From Flavobacteriaceae bacterium EG-1 (lineage in GTDB: Bacteria > Bacteroidota > Bacteroidia > Flavobacteriales > Flavobacteriaceae), in the NCBI RefSeq assembly GCF_009649685.1, contig NZ_WJPK01000001.1:252760-316759 (forward strand): a stretch of 64,000 nucleotides of DNA, in the 5' to 3' direction. Position 1 is the stretch's first letter. Every line of letters starts with the position of its first letter. The translations under genes and the position numbers were made by a program. Shown here one piece after another: positions 17,001-25,501 of this stretch. Under the pieces are notes generated by a model. That model worked only from the letters and a program-made list of their open reading frames with translations. It was not told where the DNA came from and made no database searches.

Positions 17001-19509
17001 AGCAACAGCTATGCCATTTTGTAGTGCTGATAGTAATGTTGAAACTATTCGCTCTCCTAATGGTTCACTTGATGTTAGTGCTGTTGAGGTTGGAAATGTT
17101 GGTTGTAATGAAGATACTGGTAGTATAGAAGCTACTGGTATTAATGGATGGGATACAATAGCATATGAATATCGTTTACTGCGTGATGATGGTTCTGGCT
17201 ATGTGGAAATAGTGCCTTTTGGAACTGCTAATGAATTTGATTCATTAGCAAGTGGAGATTACCAAGTCGAAATTAGAGACACCGAAGGTTGTCGTGATAC
17301 TTTTGAAATCACCTTAGACCCAATACCAGCTATTCAAGCGGGTATCCGTGAGCCACAAGGACTTGTATGCCCAAATGGTAATAATGCGATTTTAGAAGCA
17401 TTTGATCCATCTTCAGGCGATGAAAATACAGCAACAGCTGGTGCAACAGGAGGGTTTCCAGGAGCTGGCTACAATTACAGATTGTTATATTTAAATAGTA
17501 ACGATAATACAGATATTGCCTCAGCAAGTGGATTACAGAATTCTCCAACTTTTATAGGTGCTAGTGGTGGTTATATAAGTGGTGGTTGGTATGCTATAGA
17601 AGTATCTTCAAGCTTTAACTGTATTGGTGTTACAGAACCTTACTATGTGAATCCACCACCACCAGTTCAACCAAAACTAATTCAAACAGCGGTACCAGGT
17701 TGTGGAGGTCAAGGTGAAATACAATTAAGTATAGAAAACTACAATGCATCTTTTACCTACGAAATTCAACCTTTAGAAAACGGAGTTGTTGTAGGGCCTT
17801 ATACAGATATGACAGGGCAAACTATGTTATTCACGAGAAGTGCAGGAATTAGTTATCAATTTGATGTTCGAAAAAAGAATGCTTCAAACACCTGTTTGGC
17901 TGTGAGAACTGGTGGTATTACTATGACCGATGCATCTGCAATAGAATTTTTACCTAATGTACCTGTAGATGATATATCTTGTTCTGGGGAGTTAGACGGG
18001 CGAATAGAGTCTTTTGCAAATGGTGGAGTTGGTGGCAATCAATTCTATTTGTACAGTGGAGACCCAGTTGATGCTTTTAGTCCAGCTGCTAGTGCAACTT
18101 TAATAAGAGGCCCGCAAGATCATGGTACTTTTGAAGGTTTAGATGCTGGTTCCGAATATTATATTACAGTTACCTCCGGTGCTACTTGTCAAGCAATTGC
18201 TGGTCCATTTGAAATTACTAGACCAGTTCCAATTATTTTTGATGCTACACCACAACCAATTTCATGCTTCGGAGAATCGGATGGTAGTATAGAAATTGAA
18301 GTTAATAGTGGTGGTGTAGGTTTGTTGCAATTTGCTATTGCACCCAATTTTAATGAGTTCTTTAGTGATCCTGCAACACCAGGTGCTTATACTTTTGAAG
18401 ATTTAGCAGCGGGAACATATGAAATTTTAATTCAAGATGAGAATGGTTGTTTTGAGAAAGACTTTATTACGGTAGAACAGCCCGAAGAATTAATTATAAG
18501 TAATATAGCTACCACACCAGAAACATGTATTGGATTTGAGGATGGAACGGCACAACTCATAATCACCGGTGGAACTCCATTTGTTGATACAGCCACAAAT
18601 GAAGAATATTATGAAACTAAAATTGTTGGCCCTAACTCCGATGGTAGTGAAGTTTTTATAAGAAATGACAGCCTTTATTTTGACAATTTAATTGGTGGAG
18701 AAGGATATATTATAATCGTACAAGATGCTAATCTTTGTTTTACAGATGTAATTATTCCAATTGAAATAGGTGTAGACTTAACTGCTGAACCAAATATTCA
18801 ATATGGTTGTGAAGGTATTTTTCCAAATAGTACTGTAACTATCGAAATGTTAGATACAAGCTTATACCCGGAATTGTTATTTGCGCTTGATCCCATTGAT
18901 CCTACGGATGCGACAACTTCAAATGCATCGAATACCTATAGCTGGGGAGATCTTGATGCTGGTGATCATACTGTTTATATTTATCATGAAAACGGGTGTA
19001 CCAATATAATAGATTTTGCTACTGAAACATATGATCCATTAACCTTATCTGCGGAGAAAACGGGTCCAAATGAAGTTACTGCGATAGCTGAAGGAGGTTA
19101 TGGTGGCTATACCTATGCATTCCAAGGTCAAGATCAAGGTGAAGACAATGTCTTTACAACCAATGAAAGTACGGTTGTAACTATTCAAGTTACAGACCGA
19201 ACTGGTTGTGTGGCAGTTGTGACAATTCCATTTGAGTTTACAGGCATGTTAGAGATACCTAATTTCTTTACTCCCGATGGAGATGGAAATAATGATGTGT
19301 GGTATCCAAAGAACAGAAATTACTTTCCAAATATAGAAGTCATTATCTATGATAGATATGGAAGGGTAGTTGCTCGCTTAGATCAAGTTTCAAAATGGGA
19401 TGGCAATTATGAATCTAAACCTTTACCTTCTGGTGATTATTGGTATGAGGTTAATGCTAATGACAAGAGTAAGATGCACTATATAGGTCACTTTACACTA
19501 TATAGGTAG
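11011..19509 (+). CDS. Giant SprB-repeat adhesin with T9SS type B C-terminal domain
   Basis: This is a 2832-residue cell-surface protein. Residues 1-28 form a signal peptide ending near SAIAK. From about residue 170 to 2700 it is built of degenerate repeats of roughly 80-95 residues, many starting with a Cys plus Asp/Gly motif (such as ISCFGESDGSIEIEV, ISCEGEDDGSIDIIL, ISCSGELDGRIESF) and ending with a GTYTxxVxDxxGC motif. This is the SprB-repeat style of the gliding adhesin of Flavobacterium. The paired Cys residues suggest disulfides. Residues about 2748-2832 (FFTPDGDGNNDVWYP, then IYDRYGRVVARL) are the gliding-motility-associated, type B T9SS sorting domain. No SprF/PorP-like partner gene lies beside it. 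Confidence 0.92.
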   Translation: MHPTKSKHLLYALLLIISSIVGTSAIAKTNVLELLSEVSTVFESASTPIKTANSFESKTKFERNSLKNQKSGVSNAPMFVTIFAAPDDSDICSDDGLEVALFNLCGDSDNRIITLSGGPYPNAQWEILGGSCSPDLTEACPTRTDSCYSNVHTGSDYTLNAASIPAGTGAEFRVIVGGVDHYFEVKKSTITQTFVKTDYICGVDGEIQITGLSSAYEFSMNSGSGYGPWQGPIFGSLNPGTYNIKARLKNTPGACEYPYQPITIDQLDMGIDVTFVDALCSGDTGSITVSVTGGVPGPYKYTLLDESLVAQEFTSFIADNPYTFSAVSFGTYTVQVETQQCTGDPGNGIDPPRQNRDTSNNPIIIGNGLDALDASTEVNSSFGCSTITDVDIIVNTTGGSAPYTFTVNGGPSQPSYTGSTTYTVTGPGTYDFIITDSNGCTIPASASVENLDPPDVTANGIDGTCSNGGAKINFNIIDPKGYNLTYRVNTGDPWGTNPQITVPAGEYNDIEVRYQQGGFECTLALPSVTVTTVGVITGTATKISDRTCDGSGGVNGGQIDFGAASGGSGSGYVYSIDGTNFTGTTSYTGLGPGTYTPMIEDGGGCRLELTPITILDVDPPTDIDFVASDSNCAANTVDVQLVPTSGATIDNYSVISPVTINNGTNDTFDNLDASQSYIFQITDSNNCTYTEGYSPDVISSIRARVKSGGDLKVCTGATDGTGTFLIDGFANNYTYNINGGAESSPQNNSEVDLPLSGAGTYTINITDADTGCTDSATFDIEEPASAITLTGTVTAMTCANGNLGRVVANSTGGWGSNRYELTYPDSSTAGPKAGTVFGNLSQAGTYTLTVEDVEGCSATFTFSLTPLDAPTIAYDAAGSDLCYVAGTGATISVNSTAGSAAIGTHQYRINGGPLQASSVFNSLTPGSYSIEVVDGNNCSANVNVTVNSQLRVNTSIETEIPCGGAPGDIRVEVSGGYTSGAGTKQYEVSLNGGAFGGATSLTSTNFLYSTNVPGDYVFRITDNENCVAESSPITLNPPVNIDPAAVEVIPVSCGSTNNGVVTITPDATSGIPPYEISFNGAPFGSQSVFSNLAAGTYPFLVRDARGCVTMPADAIVGTDATAPPNATVTEEPASCSVGGGPVSGGVNITGVTPGTPDYTIIILDNLGNPTGVQQDNVNTFPIQILDPALIPGDYIVVTLDSNGCRDEDAVTITESTISVVPDSVVPVCSATGFSNTVEIFGGTGPFLIRLENDPAAPVSPNAGLRRHTFTGLQYGVTYTVEVTDTATGCIYFEEIPPTSGPTLLEVTATSTPDFCDVNRNGEITYTIDNFTLGDNLQVEIMDNSDGSTTLIETVTPLIVPYSNTHLVIAGDYQILVTNLTDNCSTATSIIVEQNLPGIDILVEEPQTCNTPGQIVVQGNGGDGGPYEFAYMASGATPAVSDWTTETSYIANANTYDVYVRDTSGCSSFAIATIIEDDSVLDPPITSVVNQCIVTATAFDITVTVPNTVDTPRFTLGGDERMVPDLVDNGTHWEYTYTVSSPGTYFVDVVDANGCSSQGTAVVYDFLSISASFSTEPTCDAADGEIEVIPVGGSNNFSYQLQDSGGTDIGAPILGDRTQGQIPNVAPGDYIVEVTDTETGCFVTVNVNLDAATPPIIDTIHENDISCEGEDDGSIDIILQAGTDVDGPIDYRLLDFTTRNLIDSNASGSFIDLVPGSYEVEVVTARNCIVLSGELEINEPLPFTISASAPDFACEPGANRYSSTIVTVSVVDPGTAGLGPDYQYSITGFSNYQSSNTFEIVDNGNPAGQTITVYAIDANGCQTTTSVTIAAPSDVTPTITEIDPLNCRDDERVRISVPASQTSSFTVSTVAAIAIAPVTNTPGNDYVDIYLPSAGDYLFELQDDEPNGCAYPLPIHTVNEPIAPTVVITESKPISCFGASDGELSIEVTDYTGLYTYNVYSGSDTSKTTILATGSFDTANNPETINGLAGGNFFVEVIATAMPFCSADSNVETIRSPNGSLDVSAVEVGNVGCNEDTGSIEATGINGWDTIAYEYRLLRDDGSGYVEIVPFGTANEFDSLASGDYQVEIRDTEGCRDTFEITLDPIPAIQAGIREPQGLVCPNGNNAILEAFDPSSGDENTATAGATGGFPGAGYNYRLLYLNSNDNTDIASASGLQNSPTFIGASGGYISGGWYAIEVSSSFNCIGVTEPYYVNPPPPVQPKLIQTAVPGCGGQGEIQLSIENYNASFTYEIQPLENGVVVGPYTDMTGQTMLFTRSAGISYQFDVRKKNASNTCLAVRTGGITMTDASAIEFLPNVPVDDISCSGELDGRIESFANGGVGGNQFYLYSGDPVDAFSPAASATLIRGPQDHGTFEGLDAGSEYYITVTSGATCQAIAGPFEITRPVPIIFDATPQPISCFGESDGSIEIEVNSGGVGLLQFAIAPNFNEFFSDPATPGAYTFEDLAAGTYEILIQDENGCFEKDFITVEQPEELIISNIATTPETCIGFEDGTAQLIITGGTPFVDTATNEEYYETKIVGPNSDGSEVFIRNDSLYFDNLIGGEGYIIIVQDANLCFTDVIIPIEIGVDLTAEPNIQYGCEGIFPNSTVTIEMLDTSLYPELLFALDPIDPTDATTSNASNTYSWGDLDAGDHTVYIYHENGCTNIIDFATETYDPLTLSAEKTGPNEVTAIAEGGYGGYTYAFQGQDQGEDNVFTTNESTVVTIQVTDRTGCVAVVTIPFEFTGMLEIPNFFTPDGDGNNDVWYPKNRNYFPNIEVIIYDRYGRVVARLDQVSKWDGNYESKPLPSGDYWYEVNANDKSKMHYIGHFTLYR

Positions 19510-19522
19510 AATCATAAATATT

Positions 19523-19551
19523 AAAACGGGCGCTCATTGAGTGCCCGTTTT
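19523..19551 (+). terminator. Intrinsic terminator after the giant adhesin gene
   Basis: AAAACGGGC and GCCCGTTTT form a strong stem that can extend inward with one G-T wobble, placed 13 nt after the adhesin stop. The T-rich right arm gives a terminator on the plus strand, and the A-rich left arm would also allow it to work in reverse. Confidence 0.85.
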
Positions 19552-19604
19552 ATGTTATTTAAAATTTTCAAAAATTTGTGTATCTTTCCTTCTAAAGGAA
19601 ATAA

Positions 19605-20321
19605 ATGAAATCGTTTTTAGTGCTTTCAATCGGCTTAATATTATTACAAAGTTGTAAAGCACAATCTAAATCTATTTTGATTGAGGATACCATTGAGACT
19701 GTTGTGAAAGAAGATTTTCATTATTATCTTTATTATCCTGAGGCTTATGAGAGTAGTGAAAATGAAGTATTTCCGATACTCTTATTTCTTCATGGTGGGG
19801 GAGAATCGGGAGGAGAAATAGAAGAGATAAAATCGAATGGTCCACCAAAACTTATTGCAGAAGGAAACGAATTTCCATTTTTAATATTAGCTCCTCAAAA
19901 TCCGCATGTAAAAAAATGGTGGAATACAGAGGCTTTGATAAAATTATTAGATGAGGTTGTCGCTAATAATAGAGTAGACAAAAAAAGAATTTATTTAACA
20001 GGATTAAGTAGAGGTGGAGGTGCAGCTTGGGAATTAGCCGTTCAGTATCCTGAAAAATTTGCCGCTTTAGCTGTAGTTTGTGGTATGGCACCATTACCCT
20101 ATGCGAATTGGTTAGATAAAGATATGCCGATTTGGGTTTTTCACGGAACAGATGATAAGTCTATACCTTTCTCTGAATCTGAAGATATGGTGAAGAAGTT
20201 GAAAGCTATAGGACATAATATAAAGTTTACTGCATATGAGGGTGTAGGCCATAATTCTTGGGAAAAGGCATATACAACTAATGAACTTTATGAATGGTTT
20301 GTAAAACAACGTCGAAATTAA
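19605..20321 (+). CDS. Exported alpha/beta-hydrolase esterase (lipoprotein)
   Basis: This 238-residue protein has a lipoprotein signal (LLQSCKAQ) and an alpha/beta-hydrolase fold of the carboxylesterase/phospholipase group. The oxyanion segment is LFLHGGGESGGE, the nucleophile elbow is GLSRG with Ser135, an Asp is in HGTDDKSIPF and the His in GVGHNSW, so the triad looks complete. The substrate is unknown; such enzymes often remove acetyl or feruloyl groups from polysaccharides. It is followed after 2 nt by a sulfatase gene, which suggests co-expression and joint removal of substituents from a glycan. An AAAGGA stretch lies 8 nt before the ATG. Confidence 0.85.
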   Translation: MKSFLVLSIGLILLQSCKAQSKSILIEDTIETVVKEDFHYYLYYPEAYESSENEVFPILLFLHGGGESGGEIEEIKSNGPPKLIAEGNEFPFLILAPQNPHVKKWWNTEALIKLLDEVVANNRVDKKRIYLTGLSRGGGAAWELAVQYPEKFAALAVVCGMAPLPYANWLDKDMPIWVFHGTDDKSIPFSESEDMVKKLKAIGHNIKFTAYEGVGHNSWEKAYTTNELYEWFVKQRRN

Positions 20322-20323
20322 TA

Positions 20324-21829
20324 ATGAAAACTATATGTAATATGGATTTTAAAAAAAGTAGTGCCATTTTAATGCTATTTTTTATCGTCTTTGGGGCGGA
20401 CGCAAAAAATAGCGAACCTAAGCCAGCTAGTAAAAAGAAACCAAGAAATGTAATCTTTATTTTAACCGATGATCATCGGTATGATTATATGGGCTTTACG
20501 GGAAAAGTTCCTTGGCTGGAAACACCTAATATGGATAAACTTGCCTCAGAAGGTGCCTATTTGCCAAATACTTTTGTAACTACTTCACTTTGTTCTCCAA
20601 GTCGCGCCTCAATTTTAACTGGTCAGTTTTCTCATTCGCATACCATAGTAGATAATCAAGCTCCAGACCCAGGTAATCTAACTTACTTTCCGCAGTACTT
20701 ACAAAAAGCAGGTTATCAAACTAGCTTTTTTGGAAAATGGCATATGGGTGATCATGGTGATGAACCCCAGCCAGGTTTTACGCATTGGGAAAGTTTTCCA
20801 GGACAGGGAGTCTACTACAACCCTACATTAAATATTAATGGCAAAAGAACGGCATATAAAGATTCTACGTACATCACCGATTTATTAACTGAACATGCAA
20901 TTGATTGGCTAGATAAACGTGATAAGAAAAAACCATTTTTCTTATACCTATCTCATAAAGCAGTTCATGCAGGTTTTAAGCCAGCTAAAAGACATAAGGG
21001 TAAATATAAAGGTAAAAGAATTGCATTGCCTACTACATATGATCAAACAAAAACAGGTGAGTATAAAGATTTAAAATGGCCGCAATGGGTTGCAGATCAA
21101 CGTGTAAGTTGGCATGGAGTAGATTACATGTATCATGAAAATGAAGGAATTTATGATATGGTAGTAGACTATTGCGAAACTCTTTTAGGTGTTGATGAAA
21201 GTGTCGGTTCTGTTATGGATTATCTTAAAAAGGAAGGTTTGGATGAATCTACATTAGTGATTTATATGGGTGATAATGGTTTTAGTTGGGGTGAACATGG
21301 CTTAATAGATAAACGTCACTTTTATGAAGAATCTGTAAAAGTACCCCTATTAGTGCGCTGCCCGGAATTATTTGATGGTGGAAAAACTCCGAAGCAAATG
21401 GTACAAAATATAGATATTGGTCCTACAATTTTAGCGGAAGCAGGAGTGAAGCAACCTGAAAATATGCCTGGAGTATCATTTATTCCTATACTGACTGGCG
21501 ATACAAGTATACCAACTCGAAAAGAAGTGTTTTATGAATATTATTGGGAATATGATTTTCCAATGACTCCTACTGTTTTTGGCATGCGTACTGATAAATA
21601 TAAATACATGAAATTTCAGGGGATTTGGGATCGAAATGAATTATATGATTTGGAAAATGATCCAGAAGAAATGTATAATCTAATTGATGAACCAGATAAA
21701 CAAGAAATTGCAAAATCAATGTCAATTGCAATTTATGATTGGTTAGAGCAAACACAGGGAATGCAAATTCCATTAAAACGAACAGTAAAATATCGATTTG
21801 GAGATTTTAAACATAAAAATGAGTATTAA
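20324..21829 (+). CDS. Exported family S1 sulfatase
   Basis: This is an arylsulfatase-type enzyme of about 500 residues that hydrolyses sulfate esters. The formylglycine site is CSPSRASILTG with Cys90, so it needs a formylglycine-generating or anSME maturase, not seen in the window. Metal ligands are likely in LTDDHRYDYMGF near the start and in YMGDNGFSWGEHG. FGKWHMGDHG and HKAVH carry further active-site residues. Sequence style resembles the S1 subfamilies acting on sulfated carbohydrates, but I cannot fix the subfamily. An in-frame ATG at 20294 overlaps the esterase; the ATG at 20324, 2 nt after its stop, fits better and keeps a signal peptide (hydrophobic core about residues 11-22). Confidence 0.92.
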   Translation: MKTICNMDFKKSSAILMLFFIVFGADAKNSEPKPASKKKPRNVIFILTDDHRYDYMGFTGKVPWLETPNMDKLASEGAYLPNTFVTTSLCSPSRASILTGQFSHSHTIVDNQAPDPGNLTYFPQYLQKAGYQTSFFGKWHMGDHGDEPQPGFTHWESFPGQGVYYNPTLNINGKRTAYKDSTYITDLLTEHAIDWLDKRDKKKPFFLYLSHKAVHAGFKPAKRHKGKYKGKRIALPTTYDQTKTGEYKDLKWPQWVADQRVSWHGVDYMYHENEGIYDMVVDYCETLLGVDESVGSVMDYLKKEGLDESTLVIYMGDNGFSWGEHGLIDKRHFYEESVKVPLLVRCPELFDGGKTPKQMVQNIDIGPTILAEAGVKQPENMPGVSFIPILTGDTSIPTRKEVFYEYYWEYDFPMTPTVFGMRTDKYKYMKFQGIWDRNELYDLENDPEEMYNLIDEPDKQEIAKSMSIAIYDWLEQTQGMQIPLKRTVKYRFGDFKHKNEY

Positions 21830-21831
21830 TA

Positions 21832-24800
21832 TCAATTGGGATTAATCAATCGAGTTTGTTTTCCTAAATAATCAAAACAACGGATTTCAATTGCTTTATT
21901 GTTTATAGATAATCTTCTGCTAGATTGTGATTGAAAAGTATTCCCCCAATAGAATTCATGTAAAGAAATTTGCCCATTTGGGTATTCAACTTCTACCTTA
22001 ACTTCATTTGGTTTTATCTCTAAATTATTTAGGTACAAAGAATTTGAATTCTTAAATACTTTTAGAGAATCATTATTCTGAGAGGCTATTATTAGATTTT
22101 CATTGTCAATACTCGAAATATTTACCAATGCCTTTGCATTTCCTGGAACAAAAAACTGACTTTTTTCTAACTCAATATTTAAAAAAGTTCCATCTCCTTT
22201 ATTTTTAAGTACTACTCCCATGAGCGCATCTGCAGGACCTTGTTGAACTTCCATTCCAAAATCATTGCCAACCATAAGCAAATCGACATAATTATCCTCA
22301 TTAATATGTGTGGGTAAGATTCCGAAAATAGGTCCTTTTTGAGCATCAACAGGTAAAGAATGCATTTTAAATTTATCATTTCCTAAATTTTCAATCCAGG
22401 AGGAATTCATATAATTAAAAGTAAGTACTGTGGCATCATTTAAGATATCATCGGGGAACATTTCTTTTAAAGTTAATTCACCGAATTCGCCAAATGAGTT
22501 TATAGATTTTCTAATGCCAACATATTGTTTGGTTAGGTCTTGCCATGGGTGATATAAATATTCTCTTCGAACTCCAATACTATCACGCAAATAATAAGAC
22601 ATTAAAGGGTCTATTTTTCCATTATTATCTAAATCTTTGGCATATAACTTAACGGGTTCTTCACTTGTTCCTTTAAAATTAATATTGGAGCCATAATTAC
22701 CTGCGATATAATCCATATCACCATCATTATCTACATCAGCCGCTGCTAAACTATTCCACCAACCAATATTCTCTTTTATGCCGGTATTATCAGTTACTTC
22801 GACAAGTTTGCCATTATTGTTTTTAAAAAAACGAAGTGGCATCCATTCACCTGCAATTATTAAATCGGGCCAAAAATCATTATTAAAATCTGTCCACAAG
22901 GCATCACTAATTAACCCTGAAAATTCTAGTTCTTTAGAAACTTCTATTGTTGCGTCAATAAATTTGGGCTGACCAGGCGTACTTTCATTTTTTAAAATAT
23001 ACGACCTGTCGGGTAAAGGGTAGGAGAAAGGGAGAACACGACTACCGATAAATAAATCTAAATCGCCATCACGATCATAATCAGCAGCTTTTACAGTACT
23101 TGAATTAGTTTTAAAAATGGGCAATGCATTTAAACTAATTTCGAAATTCCCTTTGCCATCATTAATAAGCATTAAATCTTGATAATTTTCATGATTAGCA
23201 GGATATTGCGCACAACCTCTGGCAATATATAAATCTAAATCGCCATCAGAGTCAGCGTCAAAAAGCAGGGTAGCGGAATCTTCTTCTAATTGTTCACCAC
23301 TTTTATATGATACTTCTTGATTTTTAAAAGTACCATCAACGTTTTGAATGAACCATTTTTCTGGATAACTTCTACTGCCAGATATAAACAAGTCATCCAA
23401 TGAATCGCCATTAATATCACCAACAGCTATTGAAGGACCATATTGAGAAAACTTATGAGGAATTGTAGTTTGGAAATTAAAATCTATAAAATCCATATCT
23501 GGTGAAAAATGTTTTAAATTAAGAGAAGCACTCACTTCTTTAAAATATACATTCTCCGATTTATTTCTTTTACTAATTGCTAAGTTATTTTTAGAATTGT
23601 ACTTAATCTGAACAATAGTGTCAATATTAACTTCGTCAATTTTTTGTACTAATCCACCTGGCCATACAATTTTTAAACTATCAACTTTTGTTTGACTTCC
23701 AAGGCCAAAATGAATTTGATTCTCGGATTGGGAGAGATATCCTCTACCAGAAATAATTGATTTTTTTTGTGATTGACCATTAGTGTAGATTTCTACTACT
23801 GAACCAATTGCTGCTCGGTTTTGTTCATTACCAATTAATTGAAGTCTGAGGTAGTTTTTCGTTGGCTCTAATTCAGATGTTTTATTTTCGATTAATAGTA
23901 CATTCTCATTGATGTTATTTATAATTAGATCTAAATCGCCATCGGCATCCAAATCGCCATATGCAGCACCATTAGAATAAGTTCCAAAGTTTAATCCCCA
24001 ATCATCTGTAACGTCTTTAAATGTTTTGTCACCATTATTTTTATAAATGAAATTTGGAATTTTTATCTGGGGTATAGCCGCAATCAATCTTTCTTTAGAA
24101 ACTAATTTACTTGCCGTAGCTCTAAAATCACCAAAATCTCTATCAGTTACATCCTTAGGAAACCCATTAGTAACTAGTAAATCTTGAAAACCGTCATTGT
24201 CATAATCAGAAAACAAAGGTGCCCAACTCCAATCGGTTTCATGAATACTCGCATACATTCCCATATCTGAATAAATTGGCAAATCTGTTTCAGGGCTATA
24301 TCCTTGATTTATTTGTAAAGTATTTCGTGTGTATTGTTGTTCATATTTATACTTTCTAGTAAAAACTTCTTTTTGATAATTACTTGGGCCTTGAAAAAGT
24401 TTTTTACGTTTATTATAATAAGGTTGCATTTCTGTTATAAATAAATCTAAACGACCATCATTATCTACATCGGCAATATCACTCCCCATCGAAGAAAGAC
24501 TGAAGTGCTTAAATAAGTCTCCGGCACGATTAGAAAAAGTACCATCTTGATTATTTATATATACTAGGTCGTTACTTAAAAAGTCGTTGGCCACATAAAT
24601 ATCCATCCATCCATCTAAATTGAAATCATTTATTAAGGTACTATGACTATAACCATGATACCTTATTCCGGCGCTATCTGAAACGTTTACAAAAACAGGC
24701 CTATTTAGCGAATCGTTCCACCTATTTTGGTACAATCGATCTTTCGATGTTGATGTACCATCATCATCTAGTGGGCTGAATTGAGATGGGTTAATACCTT

Positions 24801-25401
24801 CAATTCTGTTAACACCTATAAAGAGATCTAAATCGTTATCATTATCATAATCGAAAAATTGAGCATGCGAGGAATAAGTATCATCGTCAATTCCATATTC
24901 ATTAGCCATCTCTTTAAAGACGGGAATTCCATTTTCATTTAGTCCTTGATGAATATAGAGCAAGTTTTTTCGACGTAAAGAATCTTTGTAGAATGTATTG
25001 CAAACATAAATATCCAAATTTCCGTCCAGATTAAGATCAATCATTGAAACACCGGAAGACCATATTAATGAATCTGATTTAACCACTTTTGCCTCTTTCG
25101 ATATATCTTGAAATTTCAGTTTTCCTTTATTAAGGAAGAGTTTGTTGTCAACCTGATTACCCGCCAAGAATATATCATCAAGTCCATCATTATTTAAATC
25201 GCCAAGTGCAATACCAGCTCCATTGTAAACAAATTCATTGTCAAGAATATTAATAGAATCGTTTTCGAACAATTGATTGTTAAATATTAATTTGGAGTAA
25301 TTGGAATCTACTACTTCGAACCTTGAGGTTTGTTTATCTTTTTTACAAGCGCTTAATAGCACCAATAGATAGACGATTAATATATTTTGATTTTTGAACA
25401 T
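21832..25401 (-). CDS. VCBS/FG-GAP repeat lipoprotein with ASPIC/UnbV domain
   Basis: This is a lipoprotein of about 1189 residues. I start it at the ATG at 25401, giving MFKNQNILIVYLLVLLSACKK with a lipobox Cys; a longer frame to 25485 would run across a terminator. Around a dozen FG-GAP/VCBS-type blades carry calcium-binding DxDxDG motifs, such as DLNNDGLDDIFLAGN, DYDNDNDLDLFIGVN and DVDNDGRLDLFITEM. An ASPIC/UnbV domain (RAAIGSVVEIYTNG to LKIVWPGG) sits mid-protein. Such proteins are common beside SusCD genes in Bacteroidota and are probably surface-exposed, but their role is not settled. The gene is convergent with the sulfatase, with 2 bp between stops, and a terminator separates it from SusD. 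Confidence 0.9.
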   Translation of the reverse strand: MFKNQNILIVYLLVLLSACKKDKQTSRFEVVDSNYSKLIFNNQLFENDSINILDNEFVYNGAGIALGDLNNDGLDDIFLAGNQVDNKLFLNKGKLKFQDISKEAKVVKSDSLIWSSGVSMIDLNLDGNLDIYVCNTFYKDSLRRKNLLYIHQGLNENGIPVFKEMANEYGIDDDTYSSHAQFFDYDNDNDLDLFIGVNRIEGINPSQFSPLDDDGTSTSKDRLYQNRWNDSLNRPVFVNVSDSAGIRYHGYSHSTLINDFNLDGWMDIYVANDFLSNDLVYINNQDGTFSNRAGDLFKHFSLSSMGSDIADVDNDGRLDLFITEMQPYYNKRKKLFQGPSNYQKEVFTRKYKYEQQYTRNTLQINQGYSPETDLPIYSDMGMYASIHETDWSWAPLFSDYDNDGFQDLLVTNGFPKDVTDRDFGDFRATASKLVSKERLIAAIPQIKIPNFIYKNNGDKTFKDVTDDWGLNFGTYSNGAAYGDLDADGDLDLIINNINENVLLIENKTSELEPTKNYLRLQLIGNEQNRAAIGSVVEIYTNGQSQKKSIISGRGYLSQSENQIHFGLGSQTKVDSLKIVWPGGLVQKIDEVNIDTIVQIKYNSKNNLAISKRNKSENVYFKEVSASLNLKHFSPDMDFIDFNFQTTIPHKFSQYGPSIAVGDINGDSLDDLFISGSRSYPEKWFIQNVDGTFKNQEVSYKSGEQLEEDSATLLFDADSDGDLDLYIARGCAQYPANHENYQDLMLINDGKGNFEISLNALPIFKTNSSTVKAADYDRDGDLDLFIGSRVLPFSYPLPDRSYILKNESTPGQPKFIDATIEVSKELEFSGLISDALWTDFNNDFWPDLIIAGEWMPLRFFKNNNGKLVEVTDNTGIKENIGWWNSLAAADVDNDGDMDYIAGNYGSNINFKGTSEEPVKLYAKDLDNNGKIDPLMSYYLRDSIGVRREYLYHPWQDLTKQYVGIRKSINSFGEFGELTLKEMFPDDILNDATVLTFNYMNSSWIENLGNDKFKMHSLPVDAQKGPIFGILPTHINEDNYVDLLMVGNDFGMEVQQGPADALMGVVLKNKGDGTFLNIELEKSQFFVPGNAKALVNISSIDNENLIIASQNNDSLKVFKNSNSLYLNNLEIKPNEVKVEVEYPNGQISLHEFYWGNTFQSQSSRRLSINNKAIEIRCFDYLGKQTRLINPN

Positions 25402-25454
25402 AGTTGAGCTTGTATGTATTACAAAGATGCAAGTTGGTTTTGAAAGTAACAAAA

Positions 25455-25480
25455 AACCCTGACCAATTGTGATCAGGGTT
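25455..25480 (-). terminator. Intrinsic terminator after susD
   Basis: A perfect 8-bp stem (AACCCTGA with TCAGGGTT, 10-nt loop) is followed on the minus strand by a T run (complement of A25451-25456). It lies 21 nt past the susD stop and ends the SusC-SusD transcript before the UnbV lipoprotein gene, which therefore should have its own start. A near-match -7 box, CATCTTTG (25422-25429), lies upstream of that gene. Confidence 0.88.
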
Positions 25481-25501
25481 GACAATAAATAATTCTATTA
25501 A

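Noticed and set aside
25402-25485. N-terminal extension of the UnbV lipoprotein to 25485
   Set aside because: It would read through the susD terminator hairpin and bury the lipoprotein signal; the ATG at 25401 gives a clean lipobox.
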